Shown: positions 34,866-47,037 of the stretch, in pieces
How positions within the stretch are numbered: position 1 is the stretch's first letter
Layout of the letters: each line of letters opens with the position of its first letter
Assembly: GCA_963573305.1 (NCBI GenBank)
Contig: OY754339.1
Coordinates: 75,129,376-75,193,375 of the forward strand
DNA from: Pyrrhosoma nymphula
Taxonomy: Eukaryota > Arthropoda > Insecta > Odonata > Coenagrionidae
DNA: 64,000 nucleotides
Reading direction: 5' to 3'
Program-made: the position numbers and the translations under genes
Notes under the pieces: model-generated
Told to the model about the DNA's origin: nothing
Seen by the model: only the letters and a program-made list of their open reading frames with translations
Databases searched by the model: none

Positions 34866-35745
34866 CAAGGTGGTTGAAATATGCATGATAGAAAAGAGTT
34901 CCGCTTGACGCTTGGGGTAGAGGAGGGCCACGCTTACATCTTTTAAATCCTATTCATTTTCCAATGCGGTATGATACACGAGAATTCAATGGGTGTTGTG
35001 TTCTGATCCAAAACGATGGGATAGCTGTTACAGCTCATGGTTTTTTAATGATATTTTCAGTGCGACGAATGGAAATTTGTGTCTTATCGGACATTTATTT
35101 TAGAATTTATCTGTGAAATACGATCAAATGGGCGTTATACTATATTTCTTCATGATTATAATTATTTTAAAAGAAGTGAAGCCGACTTCGATGCGACGAA
35201 TGTTAAATATGGAATTTGGACAACGCGAGTATTTCTTTGTGACCGCCTACGGTACGTACATTTCAACCGCTTTGAATGCTGAAGTAGCTATAGTCGCTAC
35301 ACACAAAATTCGATAAATTTGGCCTCTTTATAAAGAAAAAGATCACATTTTATTAAAGTTACCAAAATATCAGAGTGTTGAATCACTTTCCGTTCGAGAT
35401 ATATGCCAAGAAAAAGAAGCCGTATTCTGTAGGACGGATAGATGTCAGACGGCTATGCGTTTCATAGAGACATCATATTTTTCTAATGAGGAAGTGATGA
35501 TGCATAGATTGCGCCAGAAATGAAGCTATGGAGACATCATACGTTTTATCAATTGTTTGAAAAAATATAATCATTGCTTTCAGTGATACATTGAGTAAAA
35601 TCGCAAAAAACCTTCGGCTGTGCGTCATTAATATCACAATATTTACTTTTTTGCTTCACATAACTGCTTAATTTCTTAAATAGTATTAGAATATGGTCTC
35701 CAATGTGACTATAAAAAAATCTGCCTCAAACTATCGCAGGCTGTT
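34866..35745. other. No gene seen
   Basis: AT-rich unique DNA. The two overlapping plus frames at 35079-35316 match nothing known to me. 'gagacatcat' recurs at 35466 and 35532. Confidence 0.35.
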
Positions 35746-36275
35746 AGTTGGTGGAGGAAAGAGGCGTTTGGGTGCAGAGGCCGTGGGATGGGGGCTGAGA
35801 CTGTTTTGGCAGGTTGATCAGATGGGTGAGGCGGGGAGGAGGGGCGGAGAAAGATGAGGGGAGAGGTGATTGGAGGGGCAGAGGGGGCAACGGGCAAAGA
35901 AGGGGGCGGGGCAAGGCTCTGGAAGGGGTCGGGAGAGGGGGGCGGGAAGGGGGCGTCTCAATACTCGAAGGAAATTGAAAGCAGATATTATCCGTTCCCC
36001 CTTCGCGCTCACACAAGCTGTGGGAGCGCCTGTATTTAGGATGTCAAATACATCATCGAGCAAATGGATTGCCGGTGGAAAGAATGGGGAGGGGGGAAGG
36101 GGGAGGCGTTCGGTTAAGAGCAGTGGAATGGGAGGGGTATTGGGAGGGAGGGGGGGAAATTACTTGGGACGGGTAGCGTTGGAGGTGAGTGTTGGGCAAA
36201 GGTTTACGGCCGAGAGAATGAGCGATTCGCATGAGGGTCAAAATGGTAAAAGCGGGGTAAAAAGGTGGTGATCCA
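35746..36275 (+). repeat. G/A-rich island
   Basis: Purine-rich plus strand throughout, with the densest G at 35830-35955 and 36085-36165. The overlapping frames on both strands are artefacts of composition. Confidence 0.7.
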
Positions 36276-37385
36276 GGGGTTTATAAAGAATCTTACGGTT
36301 GGTTATACGTGCGCCATCACCTCACTTAAACGTCCTTGGTAGCTTAAAAATAAATGACCTTGCCTGGCGTTGATATCCATACCCATTTCCGTCTAACCCA
36401 CAGGTACTCAAAGACTAGCAGTGACTACATAAAGAAAATCGAATGCGTGGACAGAAAACTGGTATGCGAGGGAGATAATAAGACAATAGTTAAATGGACC
36501 AAGTTCACTCGTAGTTTTGCACCGAGTAGATGCAAAGAAGGTCATATTTAAGTTTCCACGGCGTCCGCCTCAGCCTGGAGTGAATACGGACATAGTCATT
36601 TATTACAACCGAGCCATATTGATCGCTATGAAAAATCGATACCAATTCTACGCTATTGATTTAATCTATCAAGATAACAAAAACAGAAAGTCACTATAAT
36701 AGAGGAACATAACAAATGCTTTGAAAAGGATTTTGCAAGAAAAACACAGCTAATTACAGCCCAGGAAAGCAAAATATATAAAGGAAGCCAAAATGCAGTC
36801 CCGGCGCTATGACTTAGAGACGAAACGGGCGACTGCAGAAACAAAGGACGCGGTGGGTACCCGAAAATGCTGCATCATAGTAATAACACGATTAATAGAT
36901 ATTGGTTGTTAGGTGGTGACGAAAGAGGAATTGGAAAGTTATCTTAGATACCGTTAAGGATGGATTGAAGTATACCGAACTGATGAATTTTATAGAATTA
37001 TAGGCTACTGGTAGTCGTATACTGGCATTAAAACAAAATTTTATATATTTTTTATTTCCATTAAACATTAATAGAGAACCGAAATAATAATTTACGTGAC
37101 AAATCTTCATGGCATGTGTCTTTAAATATCTTTGCTAAGCAAAGATCTTTGGTCAATAAAACCGCTTAAGATAAATTCTCGCTAAAGTAAAACTTTTATC
37201 TATCCGATGTACAGTGGACCTTTGAAAGTTGAACTGGTCGATGCTCGAGCAAATTCACTCTCGTCCGAGCAATCCTAGGGATATGTGGTCACGAAACAAA
37301 AGTTTGGAATTCAATACACGCAAACGTCAAAATGCAGAGATAAATTTTAGTCCACAAGGCATTATATCCCAACATCTATACCAAT
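36276..37385. other. No gene; possible pogo/Tigger-like end at 37210
   Basis: 'tacagtggacctttgaaag' at 37209-37227 resembles the terminal inverted repeat of pogo/Tigger elements with its TA target site, but no opposite end was found. The rest is AT-rich and unrecognised. Confidence 0.3.
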
Positions 37386-37389
37386 TGAT

Positions 37390-38050
37390 GTAAAACATTC
37401 ATTCATTTATGTAATCTACCAGTTAAAGGTAGGTTCTAATGGATTCAGTAAAATTCTCTGGATTTTTACATGCACAGGGCTCTGTTTATCTCTAGTATCT
37501 CTTTCATCATTTGAGCGTACTTTCTACCCTTCTTCATCCCGTCCATAATACCTATTCACTTTCTTCCCCGCTTGCACAGCATCCTACCCTCTATCACGGC
37601 CTTAAGCAACGCCCTTCGCCCCTCATTACCTCTTCCAGCCACCTACTTTGCTTCCCATTAACCTCATCCAGAAGTTTCCTCTCCTCACCCACCATACCAA
37701 GCACTTTCTCACTCGTCTTCCGTTTTCTCCATCCTCCTCCACGCCCACATCTCGAACGCCTATTCTCGTCTCCTTTACTCAAAAGTCCTCGCTTATGTTC
37801 TATACAATGCCACACTCCATACCAAACTCTTACTCAGTCTCTTTTTTTGTATCCTTACCCAAGGTCCGTCATCAGCTCCCTTCCATTGCTAAACACTTCT
37901 TTCGATAGCACTACTCTCCTCCTCATATCTTTGGTACATTCCCCATTTTCCTCTATCGTACTACTCAAGTAATTAAATTGCACTACTTGCTCCAGTTTGT
38001 GCCCCCATACTTCAATGAGCTCTTTTTAAGTCCGAGAAAATCGAGGGTAA
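37390..38050 (-). pseudogene. LINE 3' end: reverse-transcriptase C-terminal remnant
   Basis: On the minus strand, frames with several shifts follow the expected order: HKLEQVVQFNYLSSTIEENG (about 38010-37950), ECTKDMRRRVVLSKEVF, then EKVLGMVGEERKLLDEVNGK with QSRWLEEVMRGEGR (37710-37605), then GRMLCKRGRK and GIMDGMKKGRKYAQMMKEI (about 37575-37500). Beyond the coding part comes 'ggtagattacataaatgaat' and a TGAA-type tail at 37397-37410. This matches the 3' terminus of the deleted LINE at 15722. The RT core lies upstream and is missing. Multiple frameshifts make it inactive. Confidence 0.7.
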
Positions 38051-38180
38051 ATAATTCGCTGAAGGTGATTGGCCACTAAGGCACCATACCTCTATGGGCA
38101 ACCCCTCATTCCGTTAAGGGTGTGATACTGGCCCCAAGCCCTCCAAGTCTCTGCTGGAAGAGTTTATTCCGCATTGTCCT
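38051..38180. other. Probable continuation of the LINE remnant
   Basis: Minus-strand sequence upstream of the recognised frame; no clear domain. The 5' limit of the insertion is undetermined. Confidence 0.25.
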
Positions 38181-40565
38181 CGTTGATCGCATTGTCCAAA
38201 GAAAAACTTGATTCCAGACGCCTCTTAAATAACTCACAATAGGTACTTTTCAATGATTTAAGCATAAATGGTGCATAGTGTGTTTCAATAGTATCGTCAT
38301 ATTGGATTAAAACCCATTACTTGCTCCTCAAACGTAATGTAATAAGTAACTGTAGAGGATCTGGAACAGATTAATTCTAGCCACGTTGTTTCTTGATAGG
38401 AAGGAAATAATTCAACGCGCAAATCGAACGAATCGAAAGTTGAACCAACTCCAGGAACAGATTTAGTTCGACTTCCGAGAGTTCACCGTATTAGAAAGTA
38501 GTTTAGGGGGCGAGTGAGCATGGTAATAACTACGTCCTAAACAGAGGTTGAGGACATGGACCAAAAAAAAGATTGATGGGATGAATTTGGTGGGAGACTG
38601 CCCCTCGCCGATGATTTCGGAGATTAACTGATAGAGGGCGTGGCCACCGATGCTCAACTGTTGTTTGGGCAAGTACCAATTCGACCAGGCAGATGTCATG
38701 ATATCGGGACTGATGAAACAATTAAAGCAAACAGTCCCCTTAGCAATTGCAAACCATAAAGAGATTAAAGCGATTGATTTATAATTTGGTATTTTGTTCG
38801 AGATGAACGGCTAGCCAAATTACCGGAGACGTGACGGGAGGCCTAACCAAAATTAAAAAAAAAACGAACGTATGGCAAAGAGGAAGAGCGGGATACGCCG
38901 CTGTATGAAAAATAGCGGTTTCAGATCGAGGGCTCGCCGCCGAATGAAGATGTAAGCAGCCCGCTAAGAGGTCTTAAAAATTAATTTCGCTCTTGATTCA
39001 CTGCGAGAATGATAAGTATTTTCTTGCCAGCGTTTTCGACGGGTGATTATAGCAACACAAGTCTCATTCAAATTCATTTATTTCACTGCTGCGGAAATAG
39101 TCTATAATTACGAAAGCGATTGCTCATAATATACTGTGAATTTCTCACCTAATATGACTGTCATATTACTCGTCGGATCTTCGATTCTCAAACATCAGTA
39201 GTAACTCTACCCTAGAGTGCCAATTACTGCCACATGTTTGACTTGAGTAACTCCAAAAGTGTTATTTTTAATCTTACTGTTTTTTAACTGCATTAGGAGC
39301 CAGCCAAGTTTGTTGATACATTTTTCGTAAGATTCTTTTTAATAAATAATATCAAATGGTAAATACACTTTTCGAATGGCTGGCTTTGGCTGATTAAAAA
39401 GAGGTCCAAATTTGAATGATTCGGGGCGAATCAGCGAATTTATTACGGTCAGGGCTTATGTTTTGTTTTAGCCTTGTTAGAAACATAAAAACTACCGATA
39501 TTGATTCTTTTGTACTGCTTTGTTGATTAATGACGAGGTCTGGAGTATTCTCCTCAAACTAAAAATCTCGGATAGTTATCTATCGATGGAAAAATTTGAA
39601 AAAAGGTCAAATAATGGTAAATTAAATATTTAACCCCTAATTAATGTAAAACGAAAAAGGTTACGGTCAATAAAAAAATGAGCTGGATAAACTTGCGTGA
39701 GCAAGCAATTCACCCCATTCATAATTATGATGCTCCATGACTTATTTATTTTATACGAATACCTACCCAGCTGCCTATCTCTTGTTCTAGCAAAATGACC
39801 GCAAACAGACCATCTACAAACATTGTCTTTCGGGGCTGTTGAAAGAATTACAACCTGATGACGTTGCTTAGAAACGAACCTTGGTGATGAAATGAAAATG
39901 AGCTAGTGAAAATTACAGTGTTATAAATTGACTTCATATTTACCAACACGTTGATACAGGAAGAACCATCATAGAAGGTGTCAAGACTTGATAATGCAAT
40001 TTAGAAGAGAATTAGTTTTGTAGGAGATAAATGCACCGTCGGCTTTTGTATTTTTATTTTATTTTATCTTCTGGCATAATCGCTGCTAGTGTACAGAAAA
40101 AGGGATTCCCAATTTTTGTCTAATAAATGTTGCAACGATGAAAGGCAAACTAAATATTTCTCAAGTAATCTAATTTTTAAATCTGTTTGTGTATTAAAAC
40201 GCTGGTCAAAGAAACTAGATTATTTTTTTAAATCTTAAACAGTTATCGAGAGAGCGAACATAACAGAGTTCTGCATGTACAAATCCAGAAATGCATCGCT
40301 GGAGACATCCGATGTAGCGCTGGACCATAAATAGCATCCTAAGAGATAGAGGATACGTGAAGCAAAATTAAACGCGACAGAGGATTGGAGTGGTAGGGAT
40401 AACAAAACGACGACCTCGAAAAATAAACCTTGTAGAGGAGTGAAAAAATAATAAAAATGCTGAAAAAAAAGAACTGCCAGGAATGAAGAATATCCTTTCG
40501 ATGCTCCCACATTTTTTCAGCGTTTCCCCTTCCGAGGAGAATATTAAAAGAGATTATTAAAAAGC
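38181..40565. other. AT-rich DNA, nothing recognised
   Basis: Over 2 kb with only short unrecognised frames (38463-38721 and 40235-40510, both minus). No repeats with discernible ends. Confidence 0.45.
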
Positions 40566-41200
40566 GATATGGGCTGGAGGTAGGGGAGAGGTATTGAGGA
40601 TGGGAGAGGGTGAGGAAGGCAACACACGAGAGGTAGGGAGAGAGCAAACATGCGATGCGATCGTTAGACGTTCAATATAATAACAAACAATTAAAAAAGC
40701 AAGAGAGAAAGCAGGGAAGAGGAAAAAGGAAAAGAGAGGGCATGGTTTGGACGTTGTTCGAACTGGGAGAGGGATTGAAAAAAAAATCTAGAGAGAGAGG
40801 GAGGGAGAAAGGAAGTTGGAGAAAGATTGGGAAGAGTAAAGTTCGATCGTTCCGCTTCGAGAAACATGTCAGGAGGGAATGAAATACTTCCATCCCACTT
40901 CAGAAGAGCAGGAGTGTGGGAAAAGGTATTATGAAGGGATGGAGACTGTGGAGGTGATTGGGTATGGTATGGAGGGGCGGAGACGGAGGGATATATATTT
41001 ACTAAAGGATAAGAGGAGCATGAGGAGGTGAATGATGGATCCCAAGGCGAGATAGGTCGATAAAGGAGGAGGGGGAAGAGGAGGGAAAGGCAAGGAGGTG
41101 AAGAGACGGAACGGAGGGTGGGAATGAAATAGAATGGGAAGGAAGGGAAGCATAAAGGGGCAAAATGAATTATGAAGGATCACTGCTGAGGGTTATATGA
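40566..41200 (+). repeat. G/A-rich island
   Basis: Purine-rich plus strand from about 40570 to 41170, with many 'gggaggg' and 'agagag' words. Frames at 40655-40893 and 40929-41183 are artefacts. Confidence 0.65.
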
Positions 41201-42509
41201 GAGAGGCGCCTTGCAGTGGACTGGGTAAGAGGTAATTCGACGATGCAAGGGTGAACAGCAAGAAAACCTATACAAAACCAATGGCTGAAACTTCTTATGA
41301 TATTCTGACAGCCACCCTTAAAATTGCAGAGTGAAGAGAATTACCTTGTAATTGTGCATGCAGAGAATCATTTCTTGCAAGCAAGGTTTCCCCCACTCAG
41401 TGCCAATGCCATGCAGAAGAACCGCTGATGGTTATGCAATGCACCTCGGAGAATTGATATGGCAAACGCTAGTTCTTCAGTGCAAGAGCAGAAAGCACGA
41501 ATACCCACGAAAACACGTTCTTAAAGTATTAATACAAGGAGTGAATGATTAAATGATTAAAGACGATTGCTTAGAGTTATATGGGAAAAGCGTTCAGTTT
41601 CCACTGTGTCATTTGATATGAATCACTCTTTCCTATGACCGTTTTCTTATCGGAGATAATTTCGAATGGACAATTTAATGCAAAAGGTAATTAACTCCTA
41701 TGCCGGCATCTCGGTCATCTAGGCAACCGTCTACGGGGAAGGGAGGCGGTTACTTAAATGATCGAAATTCTGGCATACCAATTAATTTATATGAGTATTA
41801 CATTGGCTATTCGGATATATCTTCAATAAATATTTACAAGCCAATTAAGCTCCCAGCTAATATATCTCAAGTTGGTTCTTCGTTTTCCACAGCGTCTCGA
41901 AGTCTTCACCTCGGCTTTAGGGATTCCCTCCGCGTTACATTGTCTTCGGGGACATTAAAGTTTTATGTAAGACGATTTTTGGCCACTTTTTACCACCCCC
42001 CCCCCCACACGTAAGAAAACGTAAGATTTCATGGACCTTTCCCCTCACAATCCTACGTATGTGTTCGTAGAATTTTCGAACCGCGCACATAGACCGATGT
42101 TTTGCACAATTTTGGCTAACCTTCGGGGCACTGATCATAAGATATTGAAGGTATTTGAGCTGAGTGACAATGAAGAAAACGTTTGACGTCTTCCACGGCG
42201 GCCGGGAGTAGGCAGATCTAATCATACCACTAGCGGACTGGTATTGAGGATACGGTCAATAAAATTGATTTAAAACTGAGAAAAATTGTAAATTGACATA
42301 GTTTACCACTAGTATCATAATTAATTAAGATTTCTTGAAGAAGTTAGTTATTGAAACTGGGTATTGTTCTTGCTTACCACGCCAAATGTAAAGGATTCCA
42401 TTATTTGACCTTTTGCAGGAGGGGTTAAATACTCAACCCCCGAATACCTGAAGAAAATTTACTATAACAAAGGAAACGGTTGTAGGCTTGACCTTGTGGA
42501 ATTGATCCA
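41201..42509. other. No gene; poly-C tract near 41995
   Basis: Unrecognised frames at 41352-41552, 41700-42014 and 41935-42225. A C homopolymer (about 41995-42006) interrupts 'ttaccac' and 'acacgtaag'; length variation or assembly error there is likely. Confidence 0.4.
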
Positions 42510-42556
42510 TTACGGAATAATTATGATAACTCTGTTAACTCCTCTAAATATTTTAT

Positions 42557-42600
42557 TAACACGACCCGGGTTTCAACACTTGGTGTCATCTTCAGGTAAC
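42557..42600 (-). ncRNA. Hammerhead-ribozyme-like motif, left arm
   Basis: On the minus strand: CTGAAGA (42589-42595), an extra T, stem II with GACAC against GTGTT and loop CAA, then GAAAC, loop CCGG and GTC (42563-42565 on plus as gac). Stem I can form C-G, A-T and a T-G wobble pair. All core residues of a hammerhead are present; the single extra nucleotide before stem II is the only clear deviation. Confidence 0.6.
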
Positions 42601-42619
42601 CTGAAGGTCACATCTTGGT

Positions 42620-42662
42620 GTCACCTGAAGATGACACCAAGTGTTGAAACCCCGGTCCTGTT
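42620..42662 (+). ncRNA. Hammerhead-ribozyme-like motif, right arm
   Basis: On the plus strand: CTGAAGA (42625-42631), an extra T, stem II GACAC/GTGTT with loop CAA, GAAAC, loop CCCG and GTC (42655-42657). It is the inverted partner of the left-arm motif. Position 1.1 is C instead of G, so stem I is weakened to A-T and C-G after a mismatch; activity may be lower than for the left copy. Confidence 0.55.
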
Positions 42663-42710
42663 AATAAAATATTTAGAGGAGTTAACAAAGTTATCATAAT
42701 TATTCCGTAA

Positions 42711-43990
42711 AATTTACTATAATGCCATTTGAGTCACATTCAGGCACCTTATAGGAAAATATATCCTCCACTTCATATGAGCAACAAAATCCTACCTTTC
42801 TTAGTTATTTATCTCACAAATTGAACTTGAAATTACTTCGTGTTGTACTCAAGAATGGGCGAAACGACGGCAAACAAGTATTTTTCAATTCACTATGAAT
42901 GCCACTTGCAAAAAAAATGTTATGAGAAGCAAATTCTGCTAAAAAATTTCATTTAGGTAAAGATTAAGCCATCAATCCAACTATTTTTTAGTTATAAGAA
43001 AATAACTACAGGAACTGAAGTCAGAATGCGTTGATTCGATAACAATGGCTGGAAAAAGTGTTCATAAAATGTATATTCGCTAAATAATCGGCGTGCTTTG
43101 CATCTTGGGTTTGTTTTCTAATAGCCAAGGCCTGCCATCCAAGGAAAGAGTCATTTTTAAAAGACGTGAGCGAAAATTTCTGATTCAGTATTTGTGTATG
43201 ACTCAGGCAGTCGCAGTGGAACGTCCTAAATGAAAACGATGTCCATAAAGTAACTTGTGAGACCGTTTTCAATGAAGGAATAAAGGGTTACGAGAGGAAG
43301 TAGGGAAGACGAAAACCAAGAAGTCACCCGGATCGACTCACTTCGAAAGATTAGCGGAAGAGAATGAGTTACTCGTTGCTCGAGACGAAAATGGAAAGAT
43401 ATCACCGCGAGGAAAACGTGGCTTAAGGGGAGGTAGGAAGGGGTGGTTCTGTGGAGAGAAGGGGTGACGGAATCAGAATCTCCCCTTGATTTACTGATTC
43501 TTCAGTTCCACGCCGAGTTTAAATCCTCTGCCCTCCCTGCCCCACCCCCCTAACCCCTCTCCGTTATCTATTCATCTCCAACAGCGCGTGTAAGTACTCG
43601 CAGGACACAAACAAACAAAAGCTGAACGACAAACCGCGGGAAATTGATTAACGATTCGTGAAGCGTGTTTACATTTCGTGCGATTCCTTCCGAACACACT
43701 AGATAGAGAGAGAGAAAAAGTGAGAGAAGGGTTGAGGAGGCTTTGTGAGGCGATCGTGACTCCCGAGAGGCAGTAAATAAAAGTTCACAGAAACAATCAC
43801 ACGCCGGGATAAACTTACAAAGTCACGCGCTCATGCGCTTATTCCCCTTCTTTTTTCCCCCTTCTTTTATTTCTCCGGAGGACAAATGAGAAACATCGTC
43901 AGCAAATAACTGCCGCAAACCGTTGGCATTTTAGATGCGTTCTTTTTCGCAGCGTAAGTATCGAGGCCTCTTCACTGTAACTCCAATAAT
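42711..43990. other. No gene seen
   Basis: A minus frame at 43021-43272 is unrecognised. 43500-43560 is C/T-rich; 43690-43750 contains GA-rich words. Nothing that I can assign. Confidence 0.35.
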
Positions 43991-44050
43991 CACTGAAGTG
44001 CGGGTCACTCCGTAAAGGAAATACCGTTGCTAGTCCCAGCAATCTCAAAA
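43991..44050 (+). repeat. Dispersed repeat A, copy 2
   Basis: It shares 'gtgcgggt(c)actccgta', 'aataccgt(t)gctagtccca' and 'atctcaaaa' with the copies at 10281 and 46727. It is the most diverged of the three (TTGC for TGGC, CAGC for CGGT). Confidence 0.5.
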
Positions 44051-44520
44051 TGTGTCAAATAATGACCCCGAGGCCAATGACTTGCAAAAAACATTAAATG
44101 AAATTATTTAAAAAAACACATTGCCACAATTCTTCATCAAACCATCCTACACAATAGTCCCTCCCGCAAGGATTCCTTTTTAAATTCAACAAACCTTTTA
44201 AGTCACCAGTGAAAATATTCATCAGTTCTCGAAAGTTATATGTGCAACTAGCAGTTTCCCGCGGCTTCAGACGCCCTAAAAATCTTCCTTTTATCATATT
44301 AAAATTTATAGTAACCCTCCCTTCAATTACTTCCCGCTCCTAACAATCAGTGTGGGGGTCATAGTATTACTTGAATGTTTGAATGTTTCTTAGGGTTAAA
44401 ACATCGCGAGGAGGTGACCATAAGTTTTTTCTCATGGCGTGTTTATTTGTCTCGGCAGGCCCCCTTGCCTACTGCCGTAATCGTCCGGAGAAAATTGATC
44501 AATGAAAAACAGAACAGTGC
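44051..44520. other. No gene seen
   Basis: One 67-codon minus frame (44094-44297), not recognised. Confidence 0.35.
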
Positions 44521-44524
44521 GAAA

Positions 44525-44670
44525 GTTAGATGAATTTTCAGCAGAGCTTATTCCATATGTAGTTTTACTTTTCACGACCATGGTGGTGACATCTTCAGGG
44601 AATCTGCAACGAAACCATGGTCGTAAAAAATAAAACTACACGCGGAAAAAGCTGCGCTGAAAATTCAGAT
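44525..44670. mobile_element. ~58-bp-arm inverted repeat, hammerhead-derived termini
   Basis: The left arm (44525-44583) and right arm (44611-44670) are imperfect inverted copies sharing 'gtagttttacttttcacgacc' (left) and its complement (right). The right arm has GAAAC, CATG, GTC in a row (44613-44624), the 3' half of a hammerhead core; the left arm, read on minus, has CTGAAGA (44588-44594). Neither copy holds a full motif. Same design as 42510-42710 and 63700-63800. Confidence 0.55.
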
Positions 44671-46726
44671 AACTTTTCTACTATGAAAGACTCACAAAGT
44701 TATGCCCGTAACCGTTTCTTATAGAAAACAGAGCGATAAAATGATCCAATTAGGTTGCCGTCAGAAGTTGTGAGAAATTATACAGCTGAAAATTCGTGGT
44801 TTTCGACGATTTTATGTGGAATGTTTCCATGGAATATAACTCCGAAAATAGCACACATCCAAGGTATTTAGCTAGGTCAGTTGCTGTGTTTACACATTCT
44901 TTTGTGAATGAAACTTTCTACGCATCTTTTTCCTCTTACAACTAATACTTTTAGTGCAATAACAGTCTTTAGACTATGTACAGAAGCATAATGAATGTAA
45001 AATATTTGAACTAATTGCTTCCTCCGACAATTATAGATTTAGGAATAAACACAGTAAAACGATATTTAAAAAATAATTCAAAATCAAATTAATACATTCT
45101 AAAAACAAACTTATCTTCACAAATCTAAAGTTAAGATAGGAAATCCGGGAGCATTGGTACGCTCAAGAATAACTTATTAGCAACAGGTGGAGACCGATGA
45201 TGAGAAGAAGAAAGAATGGCTATAAGGAAATAGCTAAGGAAACATCAACGAAGGGACAGATGATAGTTAAGGTGTGCTCTGAATTTGATCGTCCGATAAC
45301 TTTCCCTCGTGTTGATGGGAGATGATGGATGACCTGACTTGAGAGAGGAACTGTAACGGGATGAGATGAAAAAAAAACAGCTTCAGCCATTAAACTTTCC
45401 AATCAAAGTAAAAACAAGAACCATACCAATGAAGCCATAGTTGAATATATGCCACTGACGTTTCTTGATATTCCAATCAATTTCGTGGATGCAAATGTAG
45501 TATATTATCCCCTAGTTTTATGTGTTACCTCGGATCATAAAACTGCATCCTGTAAATCGTACACTGCCAAACGAAATCCCTTCTCACAATATTTGTACCA
45601 AGTGATCCCAGCGTGGCCCCATTTCTTTGAATGGTAGAGTAACTTTAAAGAACTGATAAGTAGTGTATTTTAACAAGCCTATAGGGTAATTCCATGTCAA
45701 ATGATCCACAAAATTATCATGGTTGTATGACCATAAGTGGAAGATCCATTTCTACACGCTCATACCTATATGTATTAACTGTTGAATGCAATGATTCTAA
45801 AAATTTTATCCCTCCTCATTTTCTCGGGGCAACAATTTTCCCAAGATGACGCATGTGAATTTTCGAGAAAATTGATGTTTCCTCTGTCATAAATATCTCA
45901 AGAACTAATTGTGACTGGGGAGATATAATGAAACCAAACTATTTTAAACATTATGGAAACCATTTTCTTTAATTTTTCTTTTTTCTTGTACATTACACTA
46001 TTGTTGAAATTGACCTTTATGACCAATTTTTTCCTACGAAAAGCTGGTTTTCGACTCGATAAAACTGAACGAAAGAGGAAAGGCTCAGATTTGATAAATT
46101 TTTTTGCTTAGAGTTATTAAGTATAAAATTAATTTGATAAAGGTTCATACATGTGGCACTAACACTTTTTATTATCGATGGAAATTACAAAAATGGCTTC
46201 GCGCTCAAAATCAGCCATTTTTGGACTTATTGTTAGTTGATAGCTTAGCCTAGCATGATAACCAATTTATCAAAATATTGTCATGTAAACTTTTGATGAT
46301 ACCAAAAGTACGATCTATACTATAAAGGGCCGCACTTCACGGCCATACTCCCATAAGAAGCTTAAGCTTGTCTTCCAGAATTCAAGGATGGGGATTAATT
46401 GACTGTTCCATCAATTTTTATCCCACCGACTGATTTCTATCATTTATTTTGTTTTACAATTTGCCAGTTGACAAAGAAAAATAGTTGTACAAATATAATG
46501 CAATTCAGCCAGACTTCTGTCATTTATGGTGTCTTTCGCTAAAATTGGGCTAATGCCGACGCCAACATTATCTCTCCCCTAACGCCAAAATGGTCCTTCC
46601 CTAACCATAACACCCACCTGTCCAAATGTGGCAATGTGTCCCTGGTGTTTGGTCTCCTCGTCCAAATAATCAACCTTACAGTACGAAATTCCACAGAGCA
46701 AACTTCCTCTTTGGAACTTCGCACTT
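44671..46726. other. AT-rich DNA, nothing recognised
   Basis: Frames at 45220-45402 (minus), 45449-45637 (plus) and 46539-46809 (minus) are unrecognised. No inverted or tandem repeats of note. Confidence 0.4.
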
Positions 46727-46788
46727 ACGTGCATTTGCGGGTGATTCCGTAGAGGTAATACCGTGGCTAGTCCCGGTATCCTAAAAAA
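46727..46788 (+). repeat. Dispersed repeat A, copy 3
   Basis: 'tgcgggtgattccgtagagg', then 'taataccgtggctagtcccg', then 'gtatcct', closest to copy 1 at 10281. The 6-bp stem ATACCG/CGGTAT is intact here. Confidence 0.55.
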
Positions 46789-47037
46789 TTTAACCTTACA
46801 GTAATTCAAATGTAATCAGTCTTGTTTGCAGTTTGGGTTTTATAAAATCGCAATAATTCGCCGAAGCGTTCAGTTAAAAAGTAAAACTTGAAAAAATAAA
46901 AAGCAACACAGATTTTGGCCAGCATTTTTCTAATATCCCAGCCGAACGTGCACCGGTCAGACCAACCGCGGACCTCTTGCATGGGAATCCGTTACCAAGT
47001 CATTATGAGCCACGCGCCTACGCCTATTAAGGTTTAG

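Larger units (their letters stand above)
42510..42710. mobile_element. 91-bp-arm inverted repeat, paired element termini
   Basis: The left arm (42510-42600) and right arm (42620-42710) are nearly perfect inverted copies around a 19-bp centre. Each arm holds a hammerhead-like core pointing outward (separate entries) followed by the same AT-rich tail, 'gttaataaaatatttagag'. Two termini of the same element therefore lie head to head. The design matches inverted terminal copies of Penelope-like elements. No reverse transcriptase is in or next to it. Confidence 0.8.

Noticed and set aside
37209..37260. pogo/Tigger-like terminal sequence
   Set aside because: No opposite inverted end within about 2.5 kb and no transposase frame; kept only as a remark.
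41940..42070. Possible transposon end around the poly-C tract
   Set aside because: Only a vague resemblance to known repeats; no inverted or direct termini were found.
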